Made by a program: the position numbers and the translations under genes. The notes under the pieces were generated by a model, which worked only from the letters and a program-made list of their open reading frames with translations, searched no databases and was not told the DNA's origin. Positions 57,035 to 64,000 of a DNA stretch of 64,000 nt are shown here, piece after piece. The stretch comes from CAYQQQ01 sp964420125. Lineage in GTDB: Bacteria; Actinomycetota; Acidimicrobiia; Acidimicrobiales; Microtrichaceae. The stretch covers positions 62,001-126,000 of the forward strand of contig CAYQQQ010000006.1 in the NCBI GenBank assembly GCA_964420125.1. The letters run 5' to 3'. How positions within the stretch are numbered: the first letter of the stretch is position 1; each line of letters opens with the position of its first letter.

Positions 57035-58141
57035 TCAGTTCGCCGCGGCCCGGATGGTCTCGGGGTCGATGCCCAACAGGTCGAGCGGGATGCTGGTGCG
57101 GTCGAGTCGGCTGACGCCCGCCCGCTCGCAGCGGGCGAGGTAGGAGGTGAACTGCTTCTTGTTCAGCTCCAGCAGCAACGGGAACCCCTTGCTCTCCACC
57201 TCCTCGGTCCCTCCGGCGAGCAGCACGGCCAGCGCAGTGGAGACGTCGGGGGCGGAGGCGAAGTCGGCGAGCACGACCTCGCCGTGGTCGAGGGCCTCGT
57301 GGATCTCCTCGGCGACGTCGGGGTCGTGCTCGATGGCGTAGCGCAGGTGCATGGTGCCGTAGGCGACGTGGCGGGCCTCGTCCTGCATGCACATCCGGAA
57401 GATCCGCTTCTCCACGTCGGTGGGGGCGATCAGCTCGCCCATGCGGAAGATGTCCAGCACCAGGCCCTCGCCGAGGAGGTGCATGAGCGCCGTGGCCTGC
57501 GTGTAGGTCTTGGCCTCGATGATGCTGCGCAGCAGGCTGGTGGGGCCGGTGCGGGACTTGAGCAGGCCACCGCCGTTGGCCAGGGCCCGCTTGCGGAACA
57601 CCTCGGCGTGGCGGGCCTCGTCGTAGATCTGGGTGCAGAGGAACATCTTGGCTTCGATGAAGTCGTGGTTCATGCGCCACATCCACTTCGCCGGCAGGTC
57701 GGAGGCGATCATCTCCACCTCGCACAGCAGCGTGCAGAGCTGGCACATGGCGTGCTCGACGTCGGAGGGGAGCTCCTGGAGCTCACCCCAGGGGATGTCG
57801 CGGGTGGCGGACCACTGGCGGGCGACCGCCTCCTCGTAGAGCTCCATCACGTTGTCGGACCACATGTAGGTCTTGTCGTTGAGGATGTAGCCCATGTCCG
57901 GCGAGCCGGGGTCGACGTCGGCGCCCCGGGGTGCCATCGAGCGGTCTGTCGGGTGCTCGGGCACGTCGCCGTAGGAGCCCACCGCGATGTCCAGGAGGGT
58001 GAGGCCTCTCGGACTGGGCTTCGGGTGGACTCCCCACTCGCTGCGGGCTCCTCGGAGCCAGGCCCAGTCGAGCGGCGCTCCCAGGGGAGACGTGTCGGGA
58101 AGATCCGGGTAGGCGACGTCCTCGGCTGCGGTGTCCGTCAT
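57035..58141 (-). CDS. Ferritin-like di-iron protein (probable oxygenase)
   Basis: Protein of 368 aa with the four-helix metal set: an E in LLCEVEMIASDLPAKWM, E and ExxH in IYDEARHAEVF, a further E in LGEGLVLDIF, and E and ExxH in MQDEARHVAYG. Two complete ExxH helices indicate a carboxylate-bridged di-iron centre, as in ribonucleotide reductase R2, AurF-type N-oxygenases and related monooxygenases. The length is too great for a storage ferritin. Downstream ferredoxin, SCP2-like and flavoprotein genes are co-directional. The ATG at 58141 has GAGGGGG seven bases upstream. Confidence 0.85.
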   Translation of the reverse strand: MTDTAAEDVAYPDLPDTSPLGAPLDWAWLRGARSEWGVHPKPSPRGLTLLDIAVGSYGDVPEHPTDRSMAPRGADVDPGSPDMGYILNDKTYMWSDNVMELYEEAVARQWSATRDIPWGELQELPSDVEHAMCQLCTLLCEVEMIASDLPAKWMWRMNHDFIEAKMFLCTQIYDEARHAEVFRKRALANGGGLLKSRTGPTSLLRSIIEAKTYTQATALMHLLGEGLVLDIFRMGELIAPTDVEKRIFRMCMQDEARHVAYGTMHLRYAIEHDPDVAEEIHEALDHGEVVLADFASAPDVSTALAVLLAGGTEEVESKGFPLLLELNKKQFTSYLARCERAGVSRLDRTSIPLDLLGIDPETIRAAAN

Positions 58142-58285
58142 TGCTGGCCCCCTCGATGTGTGGCAGAGGGCCCCTGACGCCCCCTCCGGTCGACGATCCT
58201 GCGAATTCCTCGCATCGTCAACCAACGTATCGTGTGACTTCCGGCTCGTCCCGTCAGGAGGCGAGGTGGTCCGGGGGGGGCAGCG

Positions 58286-58771
58286 TCACAACAGGTTGCT
58301 GCGACCCCCGCTGGCGAACCAGTCCGCGGTGAGCTGGGTGCCCTCGGGCTTCGGCACGAGCTCTTCGAACATGCGCTTGTAGCCGGTGTGGAGGATGAAC
58401 CACTCGCCGCCGCGCTTGACGTACTCGTCGCGGTAGAAGGACTCGCCCCGCAGCATCATGGGCTGCTCGGTGAAGACGATCCGGTCCTCGAGGGCCCAGC
58501 CGCCCACCGCCGTGTCGGGGCCGGTGAGATCGATCTCGGGTTCGTGCACCCGGTGGCTGGTCAGCATGGACTCGCTCGAGAGCGACTGGCGCAGGAAGTC
58601 CATGATGGCGTCGCGCCCGTCGAGCTCGATGGCGCCGCCGCCGTAGGAGGCGGTCGCTTCGGAGACGAAGCACGTCTCCAGCTCTTCGAACCGCTTCTGG
58701 TCGACGCAGCGCACGTAGCGGTGCTTCAGGCGCTTGATGAGCTCGATCTGGACGAGGTCCTCGGGTGTCAT
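58286..58771 (-). CDS. SnoaL-like / NTF2-fold protein
   Basis: Protein of 161 aa with the SnoaL_4-type start IELIKRLKHRYVRCVDQKRFEELETCFVSEATASYGGG, the central HRVHEPEIDLTG and the C-terminal strand block GGEWFILHTGYKRMFEE. Proteins of this kind serve as hydratases, isomerases or small subunits of oxygenases. It lies 10 bases after the EthD-like gene and 144 bases before the di-iron gene, all on the minus strand. The 144-bp gap probably holds the promoter of the di-iron cluster; a TTGACG is present but no convincing -10. Confidence 0.82.
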   Translation of the reverse strand: MTPEDLVQIELIKRLKHRYVRCVDQKRFEELETCFVSEATASYGGGAIELDGRDAIMDFLRQSLSSESMLTSHRVHEPEIDLTGPDTAVGGWALEDRIVFTEQPMMLRGESFYRDEYVKRGGEWFILHTGYKRMFEELVPKPEGTQLTADWFASGGRSNLL

Positions 58772-58781
58772 GGGCGGGACC

Positions 58782-59513
58782 TTACCCCTGGTGGGTGCGT
58801 GGGGCTCCCGTCGGTACGTTCGCCACCACGTAGCGGCTGGTGGCGATCACCTCGATGGTGGAGAGGTCGATGAAGCGCTGCACGCTGTCGAACATGGCGC
58901 CCTGGTTGGCCGACAGCCGCTCGTCGTCGCCGTCGGCGTCGAAGAACACGTGGGGGTCGGCCATGGCGGCGGCGGGGAAGCACTCCTCCACCACCGCGTC
59001 CCACGGCGTCGCCCCCGGGGTGAGGACCCGGGCCACCACGTTCTGCACGTACCCGAAGCTGCTCTGGGTGTCGATCGCCACCTGGGTGTGGTCGTCGAGC
59101 CAGCGAACCAGCCACTCGCCGCGAGGCAGCTCCTCGGGTCGGCGGAAGAAGGCGACCTGGGCGAACCCCTCGGTGCGCTCGCCCACGGCGTCGACGGGGA
59201 GGGGCACGGATTCGGTGACCAGGTACGCCGACCAGGTCCATGGTCCCGCCGCCACCAGCGCGTCGAACGGCCGGCGGAGCGCGTCGTTGGCCGAGTCCAC
59301 CCACACCGACACGATCGCGTCGGCCGGCGACGGGGAGGTCAGGATCCGCAGGGATGCCGCCGGTGCGACGGCGGCATCGACCACGTTGACCTGCACGCCG
59401 TGGGCACCGGCGCGCAGGAGGGCGTCGGCCACCTCGCTGCGGAGCCGGGCCCCGAGGTCGTCGTCGGTGCCGGTCGGCGCGGTGGACGTGAGGCTGTAGA
59501 TGACCTTCTCCAT
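58782..59513 (-). CDS. EthD-like dimeric alpha/beta-barrel protein
   Basis: Protein of 243 aa that reads as two alpha/beta-barrel halves: MEKVIYSLTST ... AVSVWVDSA type strands in the first half and EGFAQVAFFRRPEELPRGEWLVRWLDDHTQVAIDTQSSFGYVQN in the second. The second half is typical of EthD/REDY-like proteins found with monooxygenase pathways. No cofactor motif is visible, as is usual for the family. It heads the minus-strand group that continues with SnoaL-like and di-iron genes. Confidence 0.75.
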   Translation of the reverse strand: MEKVIYSLTSTAPTGTDDDLGARLRSEVADALLRAGAHGVQVNVVDAAVAPAASLRILTSPSPADAIVSVWVDSANDALRRPFDALVAAGPWTWSAYLVTESVPLPVDAVGERTEGFAQVAFFRRPEELPRGEWLVRWLDDHTQVAIDTQSSFGYVQNVVARVLTPGATPWDAVVEECFPAAAMADPHVFFDADGDDERLSANQGAMFDSVQRFIDLSTIEVIATSRYVVANVPTGAPRTHQG

Positions 59514-59595
59514 ACTTCGACGCTACCGTCGGCCACCCGCACCGTTCCTCACCGCCGCACCGGTGGCGAGGCGGGACCGGACCGGACGACCTCCC

Positions 59596-60207
59596 GTGCC
59601 CCTCGCCGACGCGACCGCCACCAGCGCTGCCACTGCGGCGCTCACGACCTTCCTGGCGGTGTTCCCCGCGGAGCTGCCCGACAAGACGATGATGGCGACG
59701 CTGGTGCTCACCACGCGGTTCCGTCGGCCGCTGGCCGTGTGGTGCGGCGCGGCGGCGGCGTTCAGCGTGCACGTTGTGGTGGCCGTGGCGTTCGGCCGGC
59801 TCCTGTCGGAGCTGCCGGAGCGGCCGGTCGACGCCGCGGTGGCGGTGCTCTTCGCCGTCGGGGCGGTGATCCTCTGGCGGTCGGCGGACGAGGACCGCGA
59901 CGAATCCGACGACGGGTCCGCGGAGTCGCAGGGCTTCGGTGGCATCGCCGCGCGCAGCTTCGCGGTGATCGTGGTGGCCGAGATGGGCGACCTCACCCAG
60001 CTGACCACGGCGGGGATGGCGGCGCGCACCGGCGAGCCCGTGGCGGTGGCCCTGGGTGCGCTGGTGGCGTTGTGGAGCGTGGCCGCCATCGGCGCGGCGT
60101 CCGGCGAGGCACTGCTGCGCTGGCTGCCGGTCCGACTGGTCCGTCGCGTGGCGGCCGGCATCTTCGCGGCACTCGCGCTGTGGAGCGCCTGGGAGGCGAT
60201 CCACTGA
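59596..60207 (+). CDS. Gdt1/TMEM165-family cation transporter (UPF0016)
   Basis: Membrane protein of 203 aa with six to seven helices in two repeats. Each repeat carries the family motif: FPAELPDKTMM in the first and VAEMGDLTQL in the second (ExGDxTQ type). Characterised members export Mn or Ca. The GTG at 59596 gives the normal short N-terminus. No Mn riboswitch is recognisable in the 82 bases upstream. Confidence 0.88.
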   Translation: MPLADATATSAATAALTTFLAVFPAELPDKTMMATLVLTTRFRRPLAVWCGAAAAFSVHVVVAVAFGRLLSELPERPVDAAVAVLFAVGAVILWRSADEDRDESDDGSAESQGFGGIAARSFAVIVVAEMGDLTQLTTAGMAARTGEPVAVALGALVALWSVAAIGAASGEALLRWLPVRLVRRVAAGIFAALALWSAWEAIH

Positions 60208-60229
60208 CCGGTGCCCTCGGGTCATGGCG

Positions 60230-60250
60230 ACCGCGTGGTTCTCACGCGGT
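60230..60250 (+). terminator. Stem-loop after the Gdt1-like gene
   Basis: ACCGCGTG-GTTCT-CACGCGGT (60230-60250) is a perfect 8-bp stem with a five-base loop followed by TCTT. It lies 23 bases past the stop codon. Confidence 0.65.
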
Positions 60251-60342
60251 TCTTACCGCGGTCTGGACGGGCTCCCAACCCGGCCGTCGACAAAGGGGGG
60301 AGCGGTTCGGAGCGGCCGGACCTCGACGGAAGGAACCCCCTC

Positions 60343-61032
60343 ATGATGTTGCGATCCACCAAGGTGGCGGCGGCCACCCTCCTCTGCGGCCTCACCCTCG
60401 GCGCCCTGGTCGCCCCCGCTGCGGGCGCGTCGGCCACTCGGGTGCCCGCAGCGGCGGCTGCGGGCGAGGACGGCGCCCGACTCGACCGGTTCCGGGCGGC
60501 GTGCAACCACGAGATCGACCGGCGGCTCTTCATCCTGGCGATCGCCGACCACTGGATCTCCACGGCGCGCTGGCTGAGCGACGACGAGCGGGCCGCCATG
60601 CTGGCCTCCAACGCGACGGTGCGGGATCACCTCCAGACGGTCAACCAGCCGGCGGTCGACGCCGCGACCGACCGTGACGAGCTGGCGGCAGCCTGCCAGG
60701 CGATCGTGACCGACAACCGCGTCTACCTGGTGGTCATCCCCCAGCTGATGCTCACGATCCGTTCCACCCAGATCGCCGATGCGGTCGAAGCCCTGGAGGA
60801 CCTCGCCGCAGAGAAGGCGGCCGCCGGTCACGACACCGGCGAGGTGGAGGCCTGGCTGGCGGAGGCCACCGTGCACGTGGACGCCGCCGTCGCCGCCACG
60901 ACCAGCGTGAGCGTCGACTCGTTCAACGCGGATCCGGACGCGGGGCGGGCCGCGTTCGACGCCGCCGCCGCCGAGAACACCGCGGCGTGGGACCTGGTGG
61001 TGCAGTCGTTCCTCACGCTCGTGCACCTGTGA
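60343..61032 (+). CDS. Secreted helical protein, function unknown
   Basis: Protein of 229 aa with a clear signal peptide (VAAATLLCGLTLGALVAPAAGASA). The mature part is almost entirely alpha-helical: RLDRFRAACNHEIDRRLFILAIADHWISTARW, then LAAACQAIVTDNRVYLVVIPQLMLTIRSTQIADAVEALEDLAAEKAAAGHD in outline and two further helices, suggesting a bundle. Two cysteines could form one disulfide. I do not recognise a family. The first of two tandem ATGs (60343, 60346) has AAGGA about eight bases upstream. Confidence 0.75.
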   Translation: MMLRSTKVAAATLLCGLTLGALVAPAAGASATRVPAAAAAGEDGARLDRFRAACNHEIDRRLFILAIADHWISTARWLSDDERAAMLASNATVRDHLQTVNQPAVDAATDRDELAAACQAIVTDNRVYLVVIPQLMLTIRSTQIADAVEALEDLAAEKAAAGHDTGEVEAWLAEATVHVDAAVAATTSVSVDSFNADPDAGRAAFDAAAAENTAAWDLVVQSFLTLVHL

Positions 61033-61140
61033 GCCACGGCCCGTTCTCCGCCGACGCCCGTCGCGTTGCCGGTGCGCACGACGGGCGTCGGCGGCGCGTC
61101 CACCCCGGAGTCGCTACGGCACGCATGGCAGACTCAGCCG

Positions 61141-62418
61141 GTGACGGCCCAACCCCATCCCGAGGAGCCAGGCGACGGTGGGGGAGCCCGCAGAGCGCTG
61201 TGGCGTGAGTGGTTCGACCGGACGTTGCCCGTGGCGGCGATCGTCGGCGTGGTGGTCGGGATCGCCGTCTTCGCGTTCGAACGGGCGGTGTCACTGCTGC
61301 TGGACGCGGTGGTGGCGGCACCGACCCTGGCCATGGCGGTCGCCCCCACCGCCGGGATCGTGCTGGCCGCCCTGGTGTTGCGGGTGGGCCCGGAGCCCCG
61401 TTCCAGGACGACGGCCGACGAGTACATCCGCAGCATCCACGATCCCACCCGCCGGATCCCGGGCGCTCAGGTGTTCACCCGGTTGGCTGCGGCCCTGGCG
61501 ACGCTGGGCTTGGGAGGGTCGCTCGGACTGGAAGGTCCGGCGATGCTCATCGGTGCCGGCACCGGCGACGGGGTCGCCCGCAGGCTGGCCGGGCGCGTCG
61601 GCGTCGATCACCAGGCGCTCCTGGTGGCCGGTGCGGCTGCCGGCGTCGCCGCCGTGTTCAAAGCTCCGGCGACCGGCGCGGTGTTCGCGCTCGAAGTGCC
61701 CTATCGAGCCGACATGGCCCGGCATCAGCTCATGCCGGCACTGGTAGGTGCCGCCTCCGGGTACCTGGCGTTGGTGAGCGTGGCAGGAACCGAACGGCTC
61801 TTCGCCGTGGGCGACAACCCCCCTTTCGATCTGCGGGACCTGGGCGGTGCCCTGCTCGTCGGGGTGGTCGGAGGCCTGCTCGCACAGGCCATCACCCGGG
61901 CGATCCGGTGGGCGAAGCACTGGGCCGCCGCCACTCCTGCTCCACTCCGGCTGCCGCCGGCTGGGCTGGTGCTCGCTCTGGTTGCCTGGTGGGCACTGGT
62001 GGTCACCGATCTGCCCCTGGGCGTCGGGCCCGGCTACCAGGTGCTGGACTGGTTGGACCGCCCCGACCTCCCTGTCTCCAGCTTGCTGGCGCTGCTGGTG
62101 ATCCGGTTCCTGGGGTCCGTCGCCACCACAGCGGGTGGGGGCGTCGGAGGGTTCTTCGTTCCCTTGGTGGTGATGGGCGCGTCGATGGGTCGGACCGTCA
62201 GCAGCCTGCTCGGGGTGGAGCACTCGGGTCTGTTCCCGGTGTTGGGGGTAGCTGCGGTGCTGGGTGCCGGCTATCAGGTGCCCTTGGCGGCGGTGATGTT
62301 CGTGGCCGAGACCAGCGGTCGTCCGGGGTACGTGGTGCCCGCACTCCTCGCTGCGGTGGCGGCCGACCTGACGTCACGAGGCGCGAGCGTCACGGACTAC
62401 CAGACCGACCGCTCCTGA
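61141..62418 (+). CDS. ClC-family chloride channel/transporter
   Basis: Protein of 425 aa with about ten to twelve helices and the ClC selectivity motifs: GGSLGLEGPAM (GxEGP, with Glu at the gating position), GAAAGVAAVFKAPATGAVFALE and GGGVGGFFVPLVVMGASMG. No C-terminal CBS domains. Presence of the gating Glu is compatible with a channel or a proton-coupled antiporter. The GTG at 61141 was chosen because upstream in-frame codons lack similarity; no ribosome-binding site is obvious. Confidence 0.88.
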   Translation: MTAQPHPEEPGDGGGARRALWREWFDRTLPVAAIVGVVVGIAVFAFERAVSLLLDAVVAAPTLAMAVAPTAGIVLAALVLRVGPEPRSRTTADEYIRSIHDPTRRIPGAQVFTRLAAALATLGLGGSLGLEGPAMLIGAGTGDGVARRLAGRVGVDHQALLVAGAAAGVAAVFKAPATGAVFALEVPYRADMARHQLMPALVGAASGYLALVSVAGTERLFAVGDNPPFDLRDLGGALLVGVVGGLLAQAITRAIRWAKHWAAATPAPLRLPPAGLVLALVAWWALVVTDLPLGVGPGYQVLDWLDRPDLPVSSLLALLVIRFLGSVATTAGGGVGGFFVPLVVMGASMGRTVSSLLGVEHSGLFPVLGVAAVLGAGYQVPLAAVMFVAETSGRPGYVVPALLAAVAADLTSRGASVTDYQTDRS

Positions 62419-62456
62419 ACAGGGGCCTCCGGGGCCGATTCGTCGCCGGCGCTCGG

Positions 62457-63944
62457 TCACCAGGGGGAGCGCAGCAGGAGCTGGAGGACCAGTGCCGAGG
62501 CGAGCTGCACAGCCAGCCAACCCCGTCGCCATCGGAGGTCCGGGAAGGTGGCGGTGGCCAGCACCAGGAACGGCACCGCCGGCAGCCAGATCCGCTCGAC
62601 CTCTCCCTTGGACATCGTCGAGAGGTCGGCGGCCACCACACCGGCCAGCGCGCCGCCCACCAGCCACCACGTCGGTCGATGGCGCAACCAGGCGAGCGCC
62701 GCCACCGTGGCAGGCCCGACGGCAACCCCCAGCACCACCAGGTTGGACACCACGAAGTACCGGTCGGGCCGTTCGAGGGCCACGCCGGCCTGGTAGGCCT
62801 CACGGGTGCCGGCCAGGCCCTCGAGCCAGTCGAACCCGGCCCACGTGAACAGCAGCGGGACGACGGCGGCACCGGCCGCTGCCGCGACGAGCACCGGCCA
62901 GGCGCGACGGCGCAGCGCCAGCACGGCCAGCGCCCACAGCGGACCCAACAGCAGCACCGCGCCGTAGGACAGCGACAGCGACGCCCCGGCCAGCAGCCCG
63001 GCACCCACGGCGGCCGGTGCCCACCAGGCTCCGCCGGGGGTCGTCGACCGGTCGGGCCGGTCACCTGCCTCGACCCCGGAACCGGCGACGGCGACGGCGT
63101 CCGCGAGCGCTGGCCGCAGTCCCAGGCCCTCCCGACCCCGACCCCAGGCGGCCACGCCCACGGCGCCCAGCGCCACCGACCACGCCATCACCCCCATGAA
63201 CATGGCGTCGGGCGACGAGGCCACCCACACCGCGGCCGGGGCGAGGCCCACGAACGGTGCCGCCCGCCGCGCCGCCGGCCTGTCCGCCACCCGGTCGAGG
63301 GCGATCAGGGCGGCGGGGGCGGCGGAGGCCGCGACCACCAGGAAGGTGGCGGTGAGCACGTCGCTGCGGCCTCCACCCAAGGTGTCCACCAGCCAGTGGG
63401 CCAGGGTGGCGCCGGGCGGGTGGCCCTTGACGTGGGTCGGGTAGCCGCTCAACCGCTCGGTGAAGGTGGCCAGGAACTCCGCGGGGCTGTCGATCGAGCG
63501 GGCGGTGGGGAGGTAGGCGCGTCGGTTGCCCAGGACCGTGTGCAGCGAGTCCCATCCGGTGCTCAGCTGCAGCAGCACCGGCCACACCAGCGCCCACAGC
63601 CCGCTGCCCCACAGCAACGGCCGCCACGAGAGCTCCTCGGTGGCCGGAACCCACCATCGAACCAGCACCACGGCCAGCACGGCGGCGAGCAGCAGGTGCC
63701 ACGACCACAGCGGCTCCCACAGCCCGACGAACGGGGGCGCCCCCAGGAACAGCCACGGGCCTTCCCGCAGCAGGGCACGACCCCAGAGCACCACGGCCGC
63801 GAGTCCGACGGCCACCACACCCACGGCCAGCCAGCCGGCCCACGCCGGCCGCACGTTGGTGGGCTCCCCGGAGCTCGCCGAAGGCGAACCGGTCGGCGCC
63901 GGTGTCGACGCGCCGGGAGGTGGGGGCGAGGGGGAGGGGATCAC
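62457..63944 (-). CDS. Polytopic membrane protein, GT-C glycosyltransferase-like
   Basis: Protein of 495 aa. A proline/serine-rich cytoplasmic N-terminus (about 30 residues) precedes ten or more membrane helices. The first large loop carries ERLSGYPTHVKGHPPGATLAHW, and the tail of the core has TMSKGEVERIWLPAVPFLV. Loops of this type occur in actinobacterial GT-C enzymes that use polyprenyl-phosphate sugars for envelope polysaccharides. The acceptor is unknown. It is convergent with the ClC gene. Bases 63945-64000 upstream hold nothing recognisable. Confidence 0.72.
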   Translation of the reverse strand: MIPSPSPPPPGASTPAPTGSPSASSGEPTNVRPAWAGWLAVGVVAVGLAAVVLWGRALLREGPWLFLGAPPFVGLWEPLWSWHLLLAAVLAVVLVRWWVPATEELSWRPLLWGSGLWALVWPVLLQLSTGWDSLHTVLGNRRAYLPTARSIDSPAEFLATFTERLSGYPTHVKGHPPGATLAHWLVDTLGGGRSDVLTATFLVVAASAAPAALIALDRVADRPAARRAAPFVGLAPAAVWVASSPDAMFMGVMAWSVALGAVGVAAWGRGREGLGLRPALADAVAVAGSGVEAGDRPDRSTTPGGAWWAPAAVGAGLLAGASLSLSYGAVLLLGPLWALAVLALRRRAWPVLVAAAAGAAVVPLLFTWAGFDWLEGLAGTREAYQAGVALERPDRYFVVSNLVVLGVAVGPATVAALAWLRHRPTWWLVGGALAGVVAADLSTMSKGEVERIWLPAVPFLVLATATFPDLRWRRGWLAVQLASALVLQLLLRSPW

Positions 63945-64000
63945 GTCGGCGGCGCGTGCGATGCGTCGGCGCCGGGAGACGCTCCCCGTCGCAGCGGTTC

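Noticed and set aside
59514..59595. Mn-responsive (yybP-ykoY) riboswitch upstream of the Gdt1-like gene
   Set aside because: The leader is only 82 bases and lacks the conserved stem-loop sequences.
1..64000. CRISPR arrays, insertion sequences, rRNA
   Set aside because: I saw no regularly spaced repeats, no transposase-like protein with terminal inverted repeats, and no rRNA sequence in the window.

Overview
The window is high-GC DNA with strong G/C third-position bias, many GTG starts and many ATGA or TGATG stop/start overlaps. Gene content (a SDR plus PlsC-type acyltransferase pair, DUF5925 AAA ATPase, DUF6541 membrane protein, GAAC-N4-GTTC SOS box, APH-fold kinases, Liv-type ABC fusions) points to an actinomycete, most likely class Acidimicrobiia. 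This is inference from gene families; no rRNA is present.

Layout. 100-4098 (minus): SDR, acyltransferase, glutamine amidotransferase, secreted glucosaminidase. 4317-6702 (plus): small hypothetical, MTA/SAH-type deaminase, SnoaL-like protein. 6832-12509 is accessory in character: a VapBC module with a palindromic operator, an RCC1-repeat secreted protein, a membrane protein, a truncated RibD/DHFR-fold gene, and a MarR/quinone oxidoreductase pair with an operator. 12963-18028 is a 5-kb island bounded by perfect 57-bp direct repeats: one lies in the 3' half of an intact tRNA-Leu(UAA) and the other is a tRNA remnant. Paired CGCGACTAC boxes lie just inside both ends. Cargo is a HigBA-like toxin-antitoxin pair, three aminoglycoside-phosphotransferase-fold kinases and a methyltransferase. 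No integrase is visible.

18102-28923 (minus) is a redox/membrane run: AAA ATPase, DUF6541 protein, CcdA, TlpA-like lipoprotein, acyltransferase, flavin disulfide reductase, and a one-polypeptide fusion of a bis-MGD molybdoenzyme with a cysteine desulfurase. 29014-33374 (plus, one small minus gene): secreted peptidase, hypothetical, a deletion pseudogene of a peroxiredoxin-like protein, an ECF sigma factor with two zinc-finger anti-sigma-like proteins, and a glutaredoxin. 33456-37147 (minus): two overlapping genes, each with an N-terminal Rieske domain, one fused to a glutamate-synthase FMN domain and one to a ThDP enzyme. 37297-41640: DUF3179 lipoprotein, methyltransferase/MerR pair with a divergent kinase gene, LapA-like protein.

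41843-52677 (plus): an orphan peptide-type binding lipoprotein directly followed by a CHASE-GGDEF-EAL protein, then a branched-chain-type binding protein followed by two large fusions (MFS-LivF and LivH-LivM-LivG) that together form an importer. 52727-54516: an SOS-box RecA-fold protein without a P-loop, divergent from a metallophosphoesterase. 54656-59513 (minus): a probable oxidative pathway cluster (EthD, SnoaL-like, di-iron ferritin-like protein, SCP2-like, small Cys protein, ferredoxin, nitronate-monooxygenase-like flavoprotein). 59596-63944: Gdt1-type transporter, secreted helical protein, ClC channel, GT-C-like membrane protein.

The most notable items are the molybdoenzyme/cysteine desulfurase fusion, the twin Rieske-fusion operon, the integrase-less tRNA-Leu island, the MFS-LivF fusion, and a recurring pattern of 14-24 bp tandem duplications at gene 3' ends.
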